This document shows, in pieces, positions 45,067-60,000 of a stretch of DNA of 64,000 nt. The notes under the pieces are model-generated. The model was given only the letters and a program-made list of their open reading frames with translations, was not told where the DNA came from and ran no database searches. The position numbers and the translations under genes are program-made. Position 1 is the first letter of the stretch; the number at the start of each line of letters is the position of its first letter. The stretch is from Liolophura sinensis (Eukaryota > Mollusca > Polyplacophora > Chitonida > Chitonidae), in assembly GCF_032854445.1 (NCBI RefSeq), contig NC_088295.1, positions 50,827,385 to 50,891,384 of the forward strand. Reading direction: 5' to 3'.

Positions 45067-48000
45067 GTAAGTAGGCCATGCACCCAAACTGACTGATAAT
45101 ATTTTTTTGCTTTGTCAACTTGCGTTTTTTATTTCGACAATCCAAGCGCAGCGTATATTCGACCTCAGGCTGGCTAGTTTTAAGTCTCATCTCCAATTAA
45201 ACGCCGGAGCTTCATAGAGTTCGGAATTTAAGCCACCCTCTCGCTAGCTCCCCTGTCTCTTTTTAGTCTCGCTGCAGGAATCCGTAAGCTATAGACTTCC
45301 CAGTGGTGTAATGAAATGATCGGGTTGACATGGCTTTATTGCTACACGGCGTGTAAAAAGATTGCGGGTGTTTTCCAAGTTTCTGTGGGGCGCATTATGG
45401 TGTTGTGTTACAGTAGTTATGAAGGAGCTTTCACATCTTACCACCGGTTTTTACACCGCTCCCATTCCTCTCTAGTTTGCGCTATGTACCGCACCCAGTC
45501 CTCACCAGTCAATGCTATATACTGCTCTTAGTCCTCACTAGCTAATGATACTTACGGCCATCAAACCTCACCAGCTAATGCTATATACCGCTCCCATTCC
45601 TCACTAGCTAGTGATATTTACCGCCATCAGTCTTCCCCAGCTAATGCTATATACCGCACCCAATCACCACCAGTCAATGCTTTATACCGCGCCCAATCAT
45701 TATTAGCTACTGATATATTTACCACCATGAATCCTCACCAGACAATGCTATATACCGTCACCAATCCTCATTAGGTAGTTATATATACCGCGACCAATCC
45801 TCACTATAGATAATGCTATATATAACACACCCAAATCTCACTAGCTAATGCTATACACAACCGCCAATCCTCAGCAGTTAATGCTATAAACCACGACCAA
45901 TCCTCATTAGCCAATGCCATGTGCACTTACTAGCCATTACTGTATACCGCTCCAATCCTTGATCACCAGCCTATGCTGCGTATACTGCATCCAGGTCTCA
46001 CTACTCAGTGTCATATGAAGTGATTGAAAAAAGTGCACTGCATATTTATTCCTGTTCATAGCAATTACGTAACTGTGAAACATAGGGGAATTCATGGCAT
46101 GTGTACTTTCATTTAGTTAGTCAGCCAAAGGGTAAGCCCTCACCTGCATTTAGATTACACAAGTCTTAAGGAGACAGACACACTGTAATGATTATAACCA
46201 TGCATGTGGATCAGAGGAAAAAATCATCATATTCTCCGGAAGGATCAAACCCAAACCTGATAAACAGTACAGATTTTCCCTGAGTGTGATTTTCCCTGAT
46301 AAGATGACTGACTGATTAAAACCTTCACACCCACCGAGATTTTTCACTCGCTGTGCTACGACGCCACGCGCTATGCGGTTCGTAACGTGGATGTGTCTTT
46401 TTAGCGCTGATTTCAACCTTGACGGTGAAACGCAAGAGCAATTCGGTCCGTTTTCCACTGTGTATTATTCAAGACTTTGCCAGGTGTCGTATATCACGAT
46501 GTGTTTAGCATGACGTATAAAATCAGTAAGATCAGTCGTTATTCATGGGAAATTCATAACGGCTGATGCCCTGGTATTGGGCTATGCTACGTAATCCATA
46601 TGAATCCGCTTTGGTGACGGGACAGATCCAGGCAAATTTGTTATTTTGGGGGGATATATTGATCGCGAGAAAAATGTCATACTTTGCGAAGTAAATTATT
46701 ACAGCTTTTGTTCGTATTTGAAAGAAATGTTATATCTTATAAGTTTTAAGGATGTTGTGTATAGCTGAAACACACATTGATGTTATAGTCGACTAGAATG
46801 ATATTTGCGATCATAATAAAACATCCACAGAGATGGACCGTATTTTAATTCACCTTGCAATTAAAGGTGAACGAGAGCTATTAAAGAAGAGTGTCTCGGC
46901 CAGTTTATTGGAATTGTTTAGTGGCGATGAGTCGTATTGTTCAATTAAAGTGTATAATTAAAGGTTAAGTTTTGTTGTGCCACATTAACTGCAAGTCTTT
47001 AACGGACAACCTTGATCGTAAAAGGCTAGATACGAAGGCTTAGACACTGTCAGTACATTGTTTGATCTAATCCATCACCTATTTGTTTAAATGAGAGGTA
47101 GAACGTTGACAATAACATGCCACAAATAGTATCCCTAAGCAAGCATTTCGCAGTGTATTTTTTTCTGTGTGTCCTTCAGGATCTTGTAGTGACAGATTAG
47201 CTCATAGGCCAGATGACATGGTAATAACCGACTACTCGCTCCCCTCTTTCACCCCAGCTGTAGCCTCTATACGCTATGTGTATTCCCTCTGCCATGATTC
47301 TCTCGGCTGACCTTTTTCCTGGGAAAACCTCCCAAGCCCATGTCATTATTCCATTCTCAAGTGGCTGGCGTGTTTCTTTGTGAACGGAGCACTCGAACTT
47401 CTCAATATCACCACCGGTAGTTTAGCCCAGTTACTATCGGCTTTATCCAGAACTTTGACTCCAGAACCGTCATACTTTTGTTGAGCGTTGTCTCGTTTTA
47501 GAAAATGGACGGATATTGGGTTTAAAGCGGCAAGAGGTAAAAAAAAAACGTTCTTCAGGCTTCAGTTTGATCCACACACTGAGAGACTACAGCAAGATTA
47601 TCACTGATCATGCGCATTGTACCGGCATATAATGAATGATGGCTGGTAAAGGCCATAGTATGCCTCCAGTAATACGAAGGGTGATAAAGCGAATGGGTGA
47701 AGTTGCGATGAGAATGTAAGCTCCGAGGAAGCACGGGAACAACCGGACAAAGTGCTCAGTGTTTGGTGACAAGCAATCTGGAATTCACTTCCAGCAGTAA
47801 GCTTCCACCGAGGACTTCCGTTAGACTTAACTTTTCAGAGCAGCAAGCAGTAGTTAATTTACCCGTGCGTGAATTTGTCAACACAACCTGTGATACAAAA
47901 CACATGTCGACCGAAGTCCCGTTACAAAGACTAAAATTTCGGTTCTCCACAGTAAAGCACCATTGAAAAGAAGTGTTGAACAAACAGAGCCTATAGGCCG

Positions 48001-51000
48001 TACCCAGATGGCACTACAGATGTTCTCTGGATGTAAACAAGATAACTTGGATATCCATGTCTGATGTTTAAGAAACGTCACCCAAGTTTTATGTACATAA
48101 TCTAAAACTACAGACCATAGTTATTAAATGCGATTGTTTTTCACCAAATGTTTCTGTTGTATACCTAAACTTTAATTTCTGTAGGCCTACATTGTACAAG
48201 GAAATATGTTTTCTCTCTGTATAGTGATTAACTTAGGATATTACCGATGTGTCAAGACGGTTTATGACCTTAAGGTGCTTGCCTTTAGTCACTGGAACAC
48301 ATGGAGGGCGGGTTCGAACCCAGTCCTGGGCGTCCAGAAATTTATGCAATCTAAAGTTCGTTAAAGTACTTGTCTTCCACAATTAGGCCCTGTATAGGTT
48401 GCACACATTTTTCAGTAATTTGACCATGGCCCGTTGTTTACCCCGTGATTCTACAGTATGGGGTAAAACATAAAATTAATAAATAATGAGCAACTACAGT
48501 TAGTATTGGCGTCAATGCTGGGTAGATATTGATAGAATGGAGACTTAGCTTATAGGGTAGTCCGCATCGTTGGCGACTTTCAAGATAGCTTTGTCAACGA
48601 TGGAATTGGTTGGGAAAGTCTCACTAGTTTTACAATTAGCGAGGAACTGACTTAGATTGTGATGAAGAGATAAACGGTTGTACGACAAGTAACGAAGAAT
48701 TGACTAGGATTGCGATGAACAGATAAACGGTTATACGACAAGTAACAAAGAATTGACTGGGATTGCCATGTAGAGGTAAACGGTTATACGACAAGTAATA
48801 TAGAATTAGCTGGGGTTGCGGGACGAGTGACAAGGAAATGACTTGTACTACGTTGAACCGAGGCACGATTATGTGACAAGAAATATGGAATTGAATAGGA
48901 TTGCGTGAAAAGATATACACAAATACGCGACAAGTATATGTAGCATAGGATTGTGTAGGATTACGTTGAACAGTAGTACATAGCCTTACCTGACTGACAA
49001 GTAACATGGAATTGACTGGGGTTGTGTTGAACAGATGGATATGATTACACGAGAGGTAACATGGATTTGACTGGATTGTGTTGAACAGAGGTATGTGATT
49101 ACGCGAAGAGTAACATGGAATTGACTGGAGTTGCTTGAACCAAAGGTATGTTATTACGCGACTTGTAACATGGAATTGACTGGGATTGTGTTGAACAGAG
49201 GCATATGAACACGTGACAAGTAACATGGAAATGACCTGGATTGACCTGGATTGCGTTGAACAGATATATATGGTTGCGGGACAAGTAACATGGTATATGA
49301 TTATGCGACAAGTAACCTGGAACTGACAGGATTGTGTTGAACAGAGGTATGTGATTACGCGACTAGTAACATGGAATTGGTTGGGGTTATGTTGAACACA
49401 TATTGACGATTATGCGACAAGAAGCATGAAATTGATTGAGATTGTTTTGAACAGAGGAGGTACTAGTACGTGACAACGCTCATGGAATTCGGTGGAATTT
49501 ACCTGAATGGAAGTACTATTACTACAGATACCCTGGAATCAGTTGGAACTGTGTTGAACGGAAGCTAGCATTGTCATGTATAAACCATACAATCCATCTC
49601 TATACGTTAAACGATTGAATGATCATTACAGGGCAAACATATAAAACAGTCCGATATTGGACCAACTGCAGGCGGTTAATTGTTGCTGGGCTATGAGCAC
49701 AACGGAACTATACACGACTAGGGGAATGTTGAACAGAATCGACTGGCATAACAATGAATCAGAGTGCGTCGCTATATGTCTGTACGTATCACACAAGCTA
49801 TAACTGCCCTGGAAAGGAGACCGAAATGGCAGACAAAGCAGGTTATGAAGACTGTCAACGAATATCAGATAACCGTAATACGGCAAATAGTAACCGACTT
49901 TTCAGATAAAGCGCTGATGGTAAAGACATTCGGTAACAGAAACAGTGCTGGCTGATAATGCATTGTGAAGGAAGAAAAGCGTATTTGAGGAAAAGGACTG
50001 AGATCCCTATAGTAAACTTCAGCCATGACTCATTTATGCAAGTTTGCTTTATAAGTTAAAAAACAGCAAATGTTGAATATGATTTTTTTTTTTTTTTTTT
50101 GATTGATGTTTTACGCCGTACTCAAGAATATTTCACTTATACGACGGCGGCCAGCATTATGGTGGTGGAAACCGGGCAGAGCCTGGGGGAAAACCCACGA
50201 CCATCCGCAGGTTGCTGGCAGACCTTCTCACGTACGGCCGCCAGCATGAGCCTGGACTTGAACTCATAGCGACCGCATTGGTGAGAGACTCCTGGGTCAT
50301 TACGCTGCGCTAGCGCTTTAACCGACTGAGCCACGGAGGCCCCTGTTGAATATGAATGAAGACAGGTACCGGAAGTTTTCTAGCTTCCTCATGAACTAAT
50401 GGAAAATTAATTTCACTGGAGATCCTGAGGTGAATAGTGGTAGGTAGGCCCACCAGGTGGGCATAGCCAAGGGGGTCTTTGAGACACTTTTCTAAGGAAA
50501 TTAACATGAAAGAGATAAGGTTACTACAACTAAAACTGGAAAGGAGACACTCTGATTTCAAAATCTGGCTCAGTCCATGATAAGTGGGTAATACAGGCAG
50601 TCATATTTTCAAATGTGAAGTAGCCGACGCCCAGCAGCTCTTCTGACGACGGAGGGAGAAAATAATGTCGATTTGATTTGTCTTGTTATAACAGCACTGT
50701 GGCATTATATTCCAGAATTAAGACTATCTCTTGTACCTAAAAGATAGGCAGGATCTGACAGTTCTTCATTTAATCGGCTCGTTGAGGTAAAATGTAGCAA
50801 TACAGTGGCACACGAGATGAAGGCACCTATAGAAAAATGAGTTAGGCATCGCGTATATGTCACTTCGTGTCCTAGCTGTGCATTGTATGCTTAGGGGCGC
50901 TGATTGGCTGATACTCTCTGTGCTTCACATGTCTTCGTGGTGTTCCGCGAATTTTAAACACCTCGCTTAAGCGTAAAAAAAATTCACAAATGTTATTATT

Positions 51001-54000
51001 TTCCAAGAAAGCAGGCATTGGCTTTCTATTGGACTATAGTGTATTCATTATTTGTCGTCTGCTCCTTTAAGGAATTACAAATAATGGAACATAAGTTATG
51101 ACATAGATTCCTCAGGTAACGATAAGCGCAACAAATATACACAGTGCCACGCCCTCAGAATTACGTTCAAATGTACTTCTTGTAATTTAGCACTGTACGC
51201 ACTGACAACATCACGATGGTCGCACTAAAACTGTAGGGCGTGTTTATGGCTGTTGCGATTCCCAACAGGTTGGCTACTCTAGCTGTTGATTTAGGACTTA
51301 ACAAAAGACGTGTGAGCATGGTCGGAAGAAAGATAGATTGTCCTTTGTCTAACAAGATTTGTTTCCGTATTTATGTCAGATGAAGGGTTTGGATGATACC
51401 AAGACCAGCTGGTGCCGTCTCGGGTCTAAGATCGTTTATCGTTGTGATCTGAACCGGGTCAGATTTTTTCACTTTGTCCTTGACTTTAAGTGAAGTTTAA
51501 GTAATTTGCCTGCAGAATCATTTAAACATGACCTTTTTTAGAGATGCCAAAAGCAGCTGGAGAAATCCAGCTCTCATTCTAGTTTCTTCTTCTGAGTCCT
51601 ATTCACCAGGATATTTGGAATTCCTCTGCACATGTTTATGACCTGTTGTTACGGTCCGGACAACAAAGACGGGGACATGTACTTTAGTGCGTATGGTGCG
51701 TAGGGCGTGGTGCTGAGCCAGGCAGAGTTTAATGACACGTTCCTGTAGGCTAAACCAATGTTTAATGACAAATTCCTGCAATCTGATTCAGGCTTCATAA
51801 TGACACGTCCCTGCAAACTGATTCAGACTTCATAATGACACATTCATGTAAACTGATTCAGACTTCATAATGACACGTTCATGCAAGAGGAAGCAAAGAT
51901 TAATGACAAGTTCTTGTAAGTTGAATCTAAGTTTAATGATAAGTCCCTGCAAAATGAATCAAATTTTAACGACAGATTCCTGAAAACTAAATCAAGGTTT
52001 ATAATGACATGTTCTGTCAAGTTCAATCCAAGAGTAATGGCAAGTTCCTACAAGCTGAAACAAAATTTATTGTCAGCTTATTGTTGCCCAGATGTCTTCT
52101 CGGTTTTGTCTGACACAGGCTGACGGGAAATGTGCCTCTGTGTGACACAGGCTGACGGGAAATATACCTCTGTGTGACACAGGTTGACGGGAAATATACC
52201 TCTTTGTGACATAGGCTGACGGGAAATATACCTCTGTGTGACACAGGCTGACGGGAAGTGTACCTCTGTGTGACACATGGTGACAGGAAATGTACGTCTG
52301 TCTGACACAGGCTGACGGGAAATGTACGTCTGTCTGACACAGGCTGACGAGAAATGTACGCCTATCTGACACAGGCATACGGGAAATGTACGTCTGTCTG
52401 ACACAGGCTTACGGGAAATGTACGTCTGTCTGACACAGGTTTACGGGAAATGTACGTCCAATTTGAATTTAAATTATTTGTATATACATTTTATTTCAAG
52501 ATCACTCAAAGTGTCATACAAAGAACATCAAGTATTTTCTCCCAGCTTGATCCAGTTCTGAGAATCCAGTTGAAGAAAGAGTTTCACATTTCCATAGTAT
52601 AAAAGTATATGTGCCAAAATGTATCAACGCTAATAATTTTCTATTCCAAACTGTTTGGATCTAAAGGATTTTATATACCAAACTGTGCGGATCTGAAGGA
52701 GTTTATGTACCAAACTGTTTGGATCTAATGGATTTTATATACCAAACTGCATGGATCTAAAGGATTTTATATACCAAAGTGTATGGATCTAAAGGATTTT
52801 GTATTCCAAATTGCATGCATCTAAAGGATTTTATATTCCAAACTGTTTGGATTTAAAGGATTTTATATTCCAAACCGTATGGATCTAAAGGATTTTATAT
52901 ACCAAAGTGTATGGATCCAAAGGATTTTATATACAAACTGTATGGATCCAAAGGATTTTATATACCAAACTGTATGGATCTAAAGGATTTTATATACATA
53001 ACTGTATGAACCTAAAGGATTTTATATACCAAACTGTATGGATCTAAAGGATTTTATATACCAAACTGTATGGATCTAAAGGATTTTATATACCAAACTG
53101 CATGGATCCAAAGAATTTCTACATACCAAACTGCATCCAGATGATATGAGAATTGAAAGGAATTAGGCTATGTCATTCAAGTGACATATTGGAGGCTATT
53201 TTTTGACACGATTTGATTTCACTGTAAATATTTTAGATCAAGATCAAAATATTGGATTTTTATTCCACACAGTCTTGCGTCGGCTTTGCTTGTAACGTCT
53301 GGCGAGGCTCATTGGAAACCAGCTTTATGTGATATCGGGAACCAGGCAGTCCTGCACTTTCTTCTCATATCCTGTACATGAGATAACCCAGTAGGCCTAC
53401 TCAACACTGCTGGACTTTCCACTCTCACCGACTATTCACTGATGAGGAGAAGAATTCTCTTAAGAATTCCGATTCAGATCCCGATGCTATTCGCCCTAAA
53501 TTCCTATCTGTGAAAATATCTACCGGTCTTATGGCCCCTTCTTTGACCTTACTTCCATGTGCATGCTCTTTTGTGTCAAATTTTATGCAGTGGTATTATA
53601 CTGTAGAACACTGGTCCGTTTCTGCGCTTTTTTTCTCCAGTGTTTGGCATATGAAAGGTTTTCCAGGCTTTGTCGCTATGGAAGGGCCTTGTTGGGACTA
53701 AATCAATATCTGTAGCTCACCATGTCCGATAGGGATTAATTTAACATCAACATCCTACCTTTGTCTGACACCTCCGAGAAACAATCGTTCTTGAATCAAT
53801 GAGGGGTAGAAGTGAAATGTGAGAGAAGCCACAAGACTGGATTACATACTCAACAAGAAAACATGTTTTGTTTAGAAGAAGGGACGTATAAGGAGAGGTA
53901 GTTAAATAGTGCCTATTTGTAGGTGCAGTTTTAACATAAAGCAAGATGTAGCAGAATTCTGCCATTTTGCAGGTGCAGTTGAAAATAATGCGAGAGGTAG

Positions 54001-57000
54001 CAAAATAGTGCCTATTTGCAGGTGCAGTGTAAACATAAAGCGAGATATAGTAGAATTCTGCTAGTTTGCAGATGCAATGTAAACATGAATTGAGAGATAG
54101 CAGAACACTGCCTATTTGTAGTGGCAGTATAAACATAAAGTGAGAAGTAACAGAATAGTGTATATTTGTTGGTGCAGTGTAAACATAAAGGGTGAGGTAG
54201 AATAACAGTGCTATTTGTTGGTGCAGTGTAAACATAAAGGCTGAGGTAGAATAACAGTGCTATTTGGAGGTGCAGTGTAAACATAAAGGCTGAGGTAGAA
54301 TAACAGTGCTATTTGTTAGTGCAGTGTAAACATAAAGGCTGAGGTAGAATAACAGTGCTATTTGTTGGTGCAGTGTAAACATAAAGGCTGAGGTAGAATA
54401 ACAGTGCTATTTGGAGGTGCAGGGTACACAAAAGGCGAGAGGTAGCAGAGTAGAACCTGTTTGTAGGTGCAGCGTAAACATAATGCCAGGGGAAGCAAAA
54501 TGGTGTCTGCTGTAGATGCAGTCTGAACATATAGCCTATAGCGAGAGGTTGCAAGACGCGGTATTAATAGGCCTACATTTAATGAGTGGTCATATTTTGT
54601 GAGATAAGACGCGGTAAAACGAGATGAAGTTAACGAGAATCTTTAGTCACGGTTTATATTGGCAAGATCTGATTCACATTCAAATGTGGGTCAATAGATA
54701 CCACACAACCGTAGGCACGGTATTACTCTGGCTATAGGGAACTTTGCACAAACCAACCAAATCGAACTGACCAGTATATCTGCCTGTTCCTGAGAACGTT
54801 TTCAACTTCATGCCGTTTGTGTGTTTGCGATTAAAACCATCCCATGTTCATGGACGCGTTGTGCCCTTTTTGTGCGACGACAGAAATGCTGGGAATCCAG
54901 AATGCTATTGGTCGGAAAACATTTTCGCTTGGTGTAAAACGGAGTAAAATGTCGAGCTGGATTTTTAGCCATGTATACATTCATACACATCCAAATACTC
55001 ATCGGGTTTATTCCGGGTCACGTGGCACGCCTGTTTTGTGTAAGTCAGGCTGTGGTCAGTCTCCACAGACCGGCCATGACTGACCTCAATTAACATAAAC
55101 GCGGAACAATCGAATTAGGTGTTGTATTCCCGTATAAATAACAGAAGAAAACGGCCCGCATTCCTTTGTGTACCAACAGCTACATTGAATAATGGAGCAG
55201 TGCTTCTTCACACAACCCCATGTTTAATCCAGGGTATCAGTTGTCACGAGTTAGTGCATTAGTCTTTGCATTTGTATGTTAATTTAACCAACACTTCGCC
55301 AATACAGGCTATACGCTGACGACTGCCCTGACACTCTGTGGAGGAATGAATGATTATGACTAAACGCTGCGTCGTCAATACTTGAGCCATGTCGTATCGA
55401 CACCTGGTATGTGTAGAATGTGCCAAAATGTTATTATCATGATTCTATTGGGACGCTATTTGTGGATGACTCTTCTGAAGATGGGGTTTGAGGCAGCTGA
55501 TGTGGCAATTTACAGGCCAAGGCATGTTTTCTGTTCCAGTATGTTGCGCGATATACGCGTCATTTTTCAGATTTATATTTTTTTTATTTACTTTATTTGA
55601 TTAACGCCCTTCTTTATTTGATTGTTGTTTAACGCCATTCTTTATTTGACTGTTGTTTAACGCCATTCTTTATTTGACTATTGTTTAACGCCATTCTTTA
55701 CTTGATTGTTGTTTAAGGCAATTCTTTATTTGATTGTTGTTTAACGCCATTCCTTATTTGATTGTTATTTAACGCCGTTCTTTATTTGACTTTTGTTTAA
55801 CGGCCTCCTTTATTTGACTGGTGTTTAACTCAATCCTTTGTTTGATTGTTGTTTAACGCCATTCCTTATTTGATTGTTGTTTAATCCCATACTTTATTTG
55901 ACTGTTGTTTAACGCCATTCTTTATTTGACTGTTGTTTAACGCCATACTTTATTTCATTGTTGTTTAACGTCATTCTTTATTTGACTGTTGTTTAACGCC
56001 ATTCTTTATTTGACTGTTGTTTAACGTCATTCTTTATTTGACTTTTGTTTAACGCCATTCTTTATTTGCTTGTTGTTTAACGCCATTCTTTATTTGACTT
56101 TTGTTGAACGCCCTTCTTTATTTCATTGTTGTTTAACGCCATTCTTTATTTTACTGTTGTTTAACGCCATACTTTATTTCATTGATGCTTAACGCCATAC
56201 TCTATTTGCTTGTTGTTGAACGCCCTTCTTTATTTCATTGTTGTTTAACGCCATTCTTTATTTGACTGTTGTTTGACGCCATACTTTATTTCACTGTTGT
56301 TGAACACCATACTTTATTTCATTGATGCTTAACGCCATACTCTATTTGCTTGTTGTTGAACGCCATTCTTTATTTCATTGTTGTTTAACGCCATACTTTA
56401 TTTCACTGTTGTTGAACGCCATACTTTATTTCACTGTTGTTGAACGCCATACTTTATTTCACTATTGCTTAACGCCATACTCTATTTGCTTGTTGTTGAA
56501 CGCCATACTTTATTTCATTGTTCTTTAACGCCATACTTTAGTTGACAGTTGTTTAATGTCATACTTTATTTGACCGTTGTTTAACGCCATACTTTATTTG
56601 ACCGTTGTTTAACGCCATACCTTATTTGATTGTTGATAAGCTCTGTATTGTTGCTTAACGCTATATTGTTGTTTAACGCGATCGATGTGATAAATCCGTT
56701 CGAAGTGATTTTTTTCAGCTTTTCGTGCACCACTGTATCTCTGAATGTATTTTTAAAAAACATGGAACTGTGGAGAGATTTGTGTATCAATCGCCTTAAT
56801 TTGCGCAATTGTTGTAAGCGCCATGCTCTGTTCAAAAGAAATGGATAAGATTTTGCTCAAGCAATCACCCAAATCTACATGTAATATGCAGGGCTGATGA
56901 GTGCTGCAGTTTTAGTGCTACTATTTTTTCTACAGTTTATAGTGTCAAAAAGTTTCTCCTTCACAAACATGAGCTGCAAGAGAAAAGTAGGAACCGAAGG

Positions 57001-60000
57001 GAAACCAATCTTGATTACAGACAACTTGATGCATGTTCAGTACCGAGGCCATTTTGTTGGTTACCTATGTCGTTTCTTTCAGTGTGAACGTTGTGTTGTT
57101 AATGGAAAGGCATTTATTTGCTCATTTTACATTCTACATTCATTTCTCCTGAACACACATTGCACAATATTCTGTTTCTAACAAGTGTTGTTCGTCTTGC
57201 GTTTTTGTATGTGTGTAACTTTTTGCGATGAGGACAAACCTGTATTTTGAAATTAGCGGCATTTATTGCTATATAACAAGGAATGAAGGCGTCAGACTTA
57301 AAATGATGCAGTACCTTATCTCATGCCTTTGTTTACCTACCGTTCGTGTTCAAATGTAGACTATCAGTGGCTTTAATGATATCGCAATTGGCCAGAACCG
57401 TGTTCTACGCCATATAAGGGCAGTAAATCACGCAGGCAGGGGTTGTCCCACAGTAGCTTACAGTTCATTACATTACAGCTTGATTGTCTTTCTGGGCTTA
57501 CTGTAGACATATACAGGGATATATAGCCAGCCTTACCACTGTGATGTACACAGCCGTCTAATTTGCCATGCAGACTGGTAGACAAGGCACCACACAACTT
57601 AGAGAAGCTTAGAGAAGCGCTAAGCTCTAACTGCACGTAAAAGATGTCAGCCAATTGTCTTTACAACCGCCCAGCCACTCTGGAGCTGATCACATTTCTG
57701 ATGTCATTGTCATTTCCTTGTCCATAATCAGATGTTCAGTGCTCTCTTTCTTTGGACGAGAAACAAATTAAGTTGCACTCAATAGGTCACGGACAATGTT
57801 GTATGTGTGCAGCATATTTTCTCACAGCAAGAAAAGATCTTCCTTTAATAACATTTGACTTAATTGTATACGGCAGTCGTTCTTGATAGAAATGATTAAA
57901 CAGGTTTGCATGGGACCTTATCAAAAGTCATATCATAATCAAAGTTAGAGTTATTGAGAAAGGAAACATCTTACTTTGTTTCCGTAACCGCCAGTCAGCA
58001 CCACCATCCAAACAAAGCTTTTGTGTTTCTGTTTATTATATTTATGGGTTTGTTTTTATTGATAACACAGCTTCCTGATACCTAATACTTCAGTGCGGTG
58101 CGTGAAGTAGTTTACGCATTAGAACGGAAGTCACGTAACGACCTTGCTCATTTTTATGATGTTTTGTACTGCCTGGTGGCTGTTTTATAGGCACCTTGGG
58201 AGCTGTGTTCAGTCACAACGTTCCGACATCTGAATAAGCTTGGCTGGAACATGGATTTGTGCAGCGCTTGGAACAGCATATAAAGTCTTGACTGGTTGCC
58301 ACAGCGGATTTTAATCTCTAACATTATCACCAATTAACCCATATTGGCATTCGGCTTTAAATGTCATAGGAATTCTGATCAATAAATTGCACGCATCAAT
58401 ATTTACATCTTGTAGAGATTGGAAACCTCAACCGCTCGTAAAAATGTAGCGATTAACACAAATGCGTTGCAGAGATATAAAGATTAATGGGTTCAAATTG
58501 ATAATTGAGTTAAGCTGGCAGAAAAAAGACTTGTCGGAATCGCACACAATACATTATTGAATAGAAACTATTACATCAGAGCTGTAGTTATGAAGAGGCC
58601 CCGAGCCTATAGTAGCGATTGTGGAAATTGAATATGTGAATTGTTTTTAATGTCTTGGTTCTCTCCGTCATAGGAGATTTGTAATTAAACGTGCTTTAAA
58701 TCATTCATTGCAGGCCACTAAATATAGCCGATTTTCCAACTTGTTGTAAAGTAAACAAAATTTCATACATGTAATACAATTGGTTTTCTGGCAGCACACA
58801 GTGTTCAGCTTTAAAGCTTACACAAATATACATGGTAAAATCCCAAATACTCTCAATATGGGAACTCAGACGAATCTAGAGTGTGTAAAATATATCAATA
58901 ATTTAAGACGATGGCCTCCGATATGCTATTTATTTCTTTAGGTTGATGGTTTCTTCGTGTTGTGTTTTCAACCTTGCACACGAACAACTTATATTTATTC
59001 ATTTATTTATTTGATTGGTATTTTACGCCGTACTCAAGAATATTTCACTTATACGACGGCGGCAAGCATTATGGTGGGAGGAAACCGGTCAGAGCCCGGT
59101 AAAATCCACGACCATCCGCAGGTTGCTGTCAGACCTTCCCACGTACGAACAACTTATAAGACTATATGAACGTAATGTTTATAGGCCTATAGACCTAGGT
59201 CGTATATATGCCAAAAACGCACTTTTGTCGCCAAACATGTTGATCGGATTCATCACAGGCTCATGATGTATAACAGACGGTCTTGTACAAAAGCTTTGTA
59301 CATGAGGGCAGGAACGCGGACATACGGAATTAAACCGTACAGCTCTTCAGCACAGATTGGTAGGGCAGTTCCAATTAGAACGAAGCTGTGATGATCGACG
59401 TCGGGGTAATGTTGAAACAAGACCAAAAAGTTAAAAGCGAACTGTCAGTTAGATTGCTCCGCTCCTCCGCGCCTTTATGGCAATATTTAATGAGGAAAAT
59501 CAATATAGAAGCTTTCTCTAATAGAGATTGCATGATGCGCAGAATCGAAGCCAACTCGACTCGTTTCTGGGAGATAACTGACTGCTCGAGTTTGGCCTTT
59601 TTGGTGTTCTGCCTTCTGAGAATGGGAAATCTGTGGCCTAAACTGTGGTGCGCAGTCCTCATTTCTATATAAGCTCAAGTCCCTTGCATACTTCCATCGA
59701 TCGGTACCCAGGGATGATTTGAGTCCAATCAATCAAGATCAAGACTGCATCTTCGCTCAGTTTCCAGGCCCGCTCCGTACCCCTACAGCACAGTCAAATT
59801 CCAGGCAATTGCCCAAAGAGCAATTGTTCGTCCTTTCAGTAAGGACCAAGGTTTGCGGTTTCGTGCGGCATTGTAGTTTCTGAATCAAAAAGAGCAGTGG
59901 AAACTTTAGAACCGCACCATCTCAACGACTGATAAAATTTAGCCCATCCTTGGAAAGCTTTCCTACAGTTTAACCTTGCATATATACCGACTATATATCT

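Noticed and set aside
48636-49226. 196-codon minus-strand open frame
   Set aside because: It lies wholly in a 55-bp minisatellite, and the protein is only the translated repeat.
52023-52404. Three overlapping minus-strand frames of more than 100 codons
   Set aside because: A 32-bp array opens all three frames because the unit has no stop and is not a multiple of three.
52095-53135. CRISPR-like regular repeats
   Set aside because: Direct tandem repeats without unique spacers, in an animal genome.
53747-54554. Minus-strand frames of 81-162 codons with a YVYTAPTN-like repeat
   Set aside because: Translated 49-bp minisatellite.
59375-59732. Opposing open frames of 81-95 codons on both strands
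   Set aside because: Mutually overlapping, no domain, and inside receptor B intron 1.
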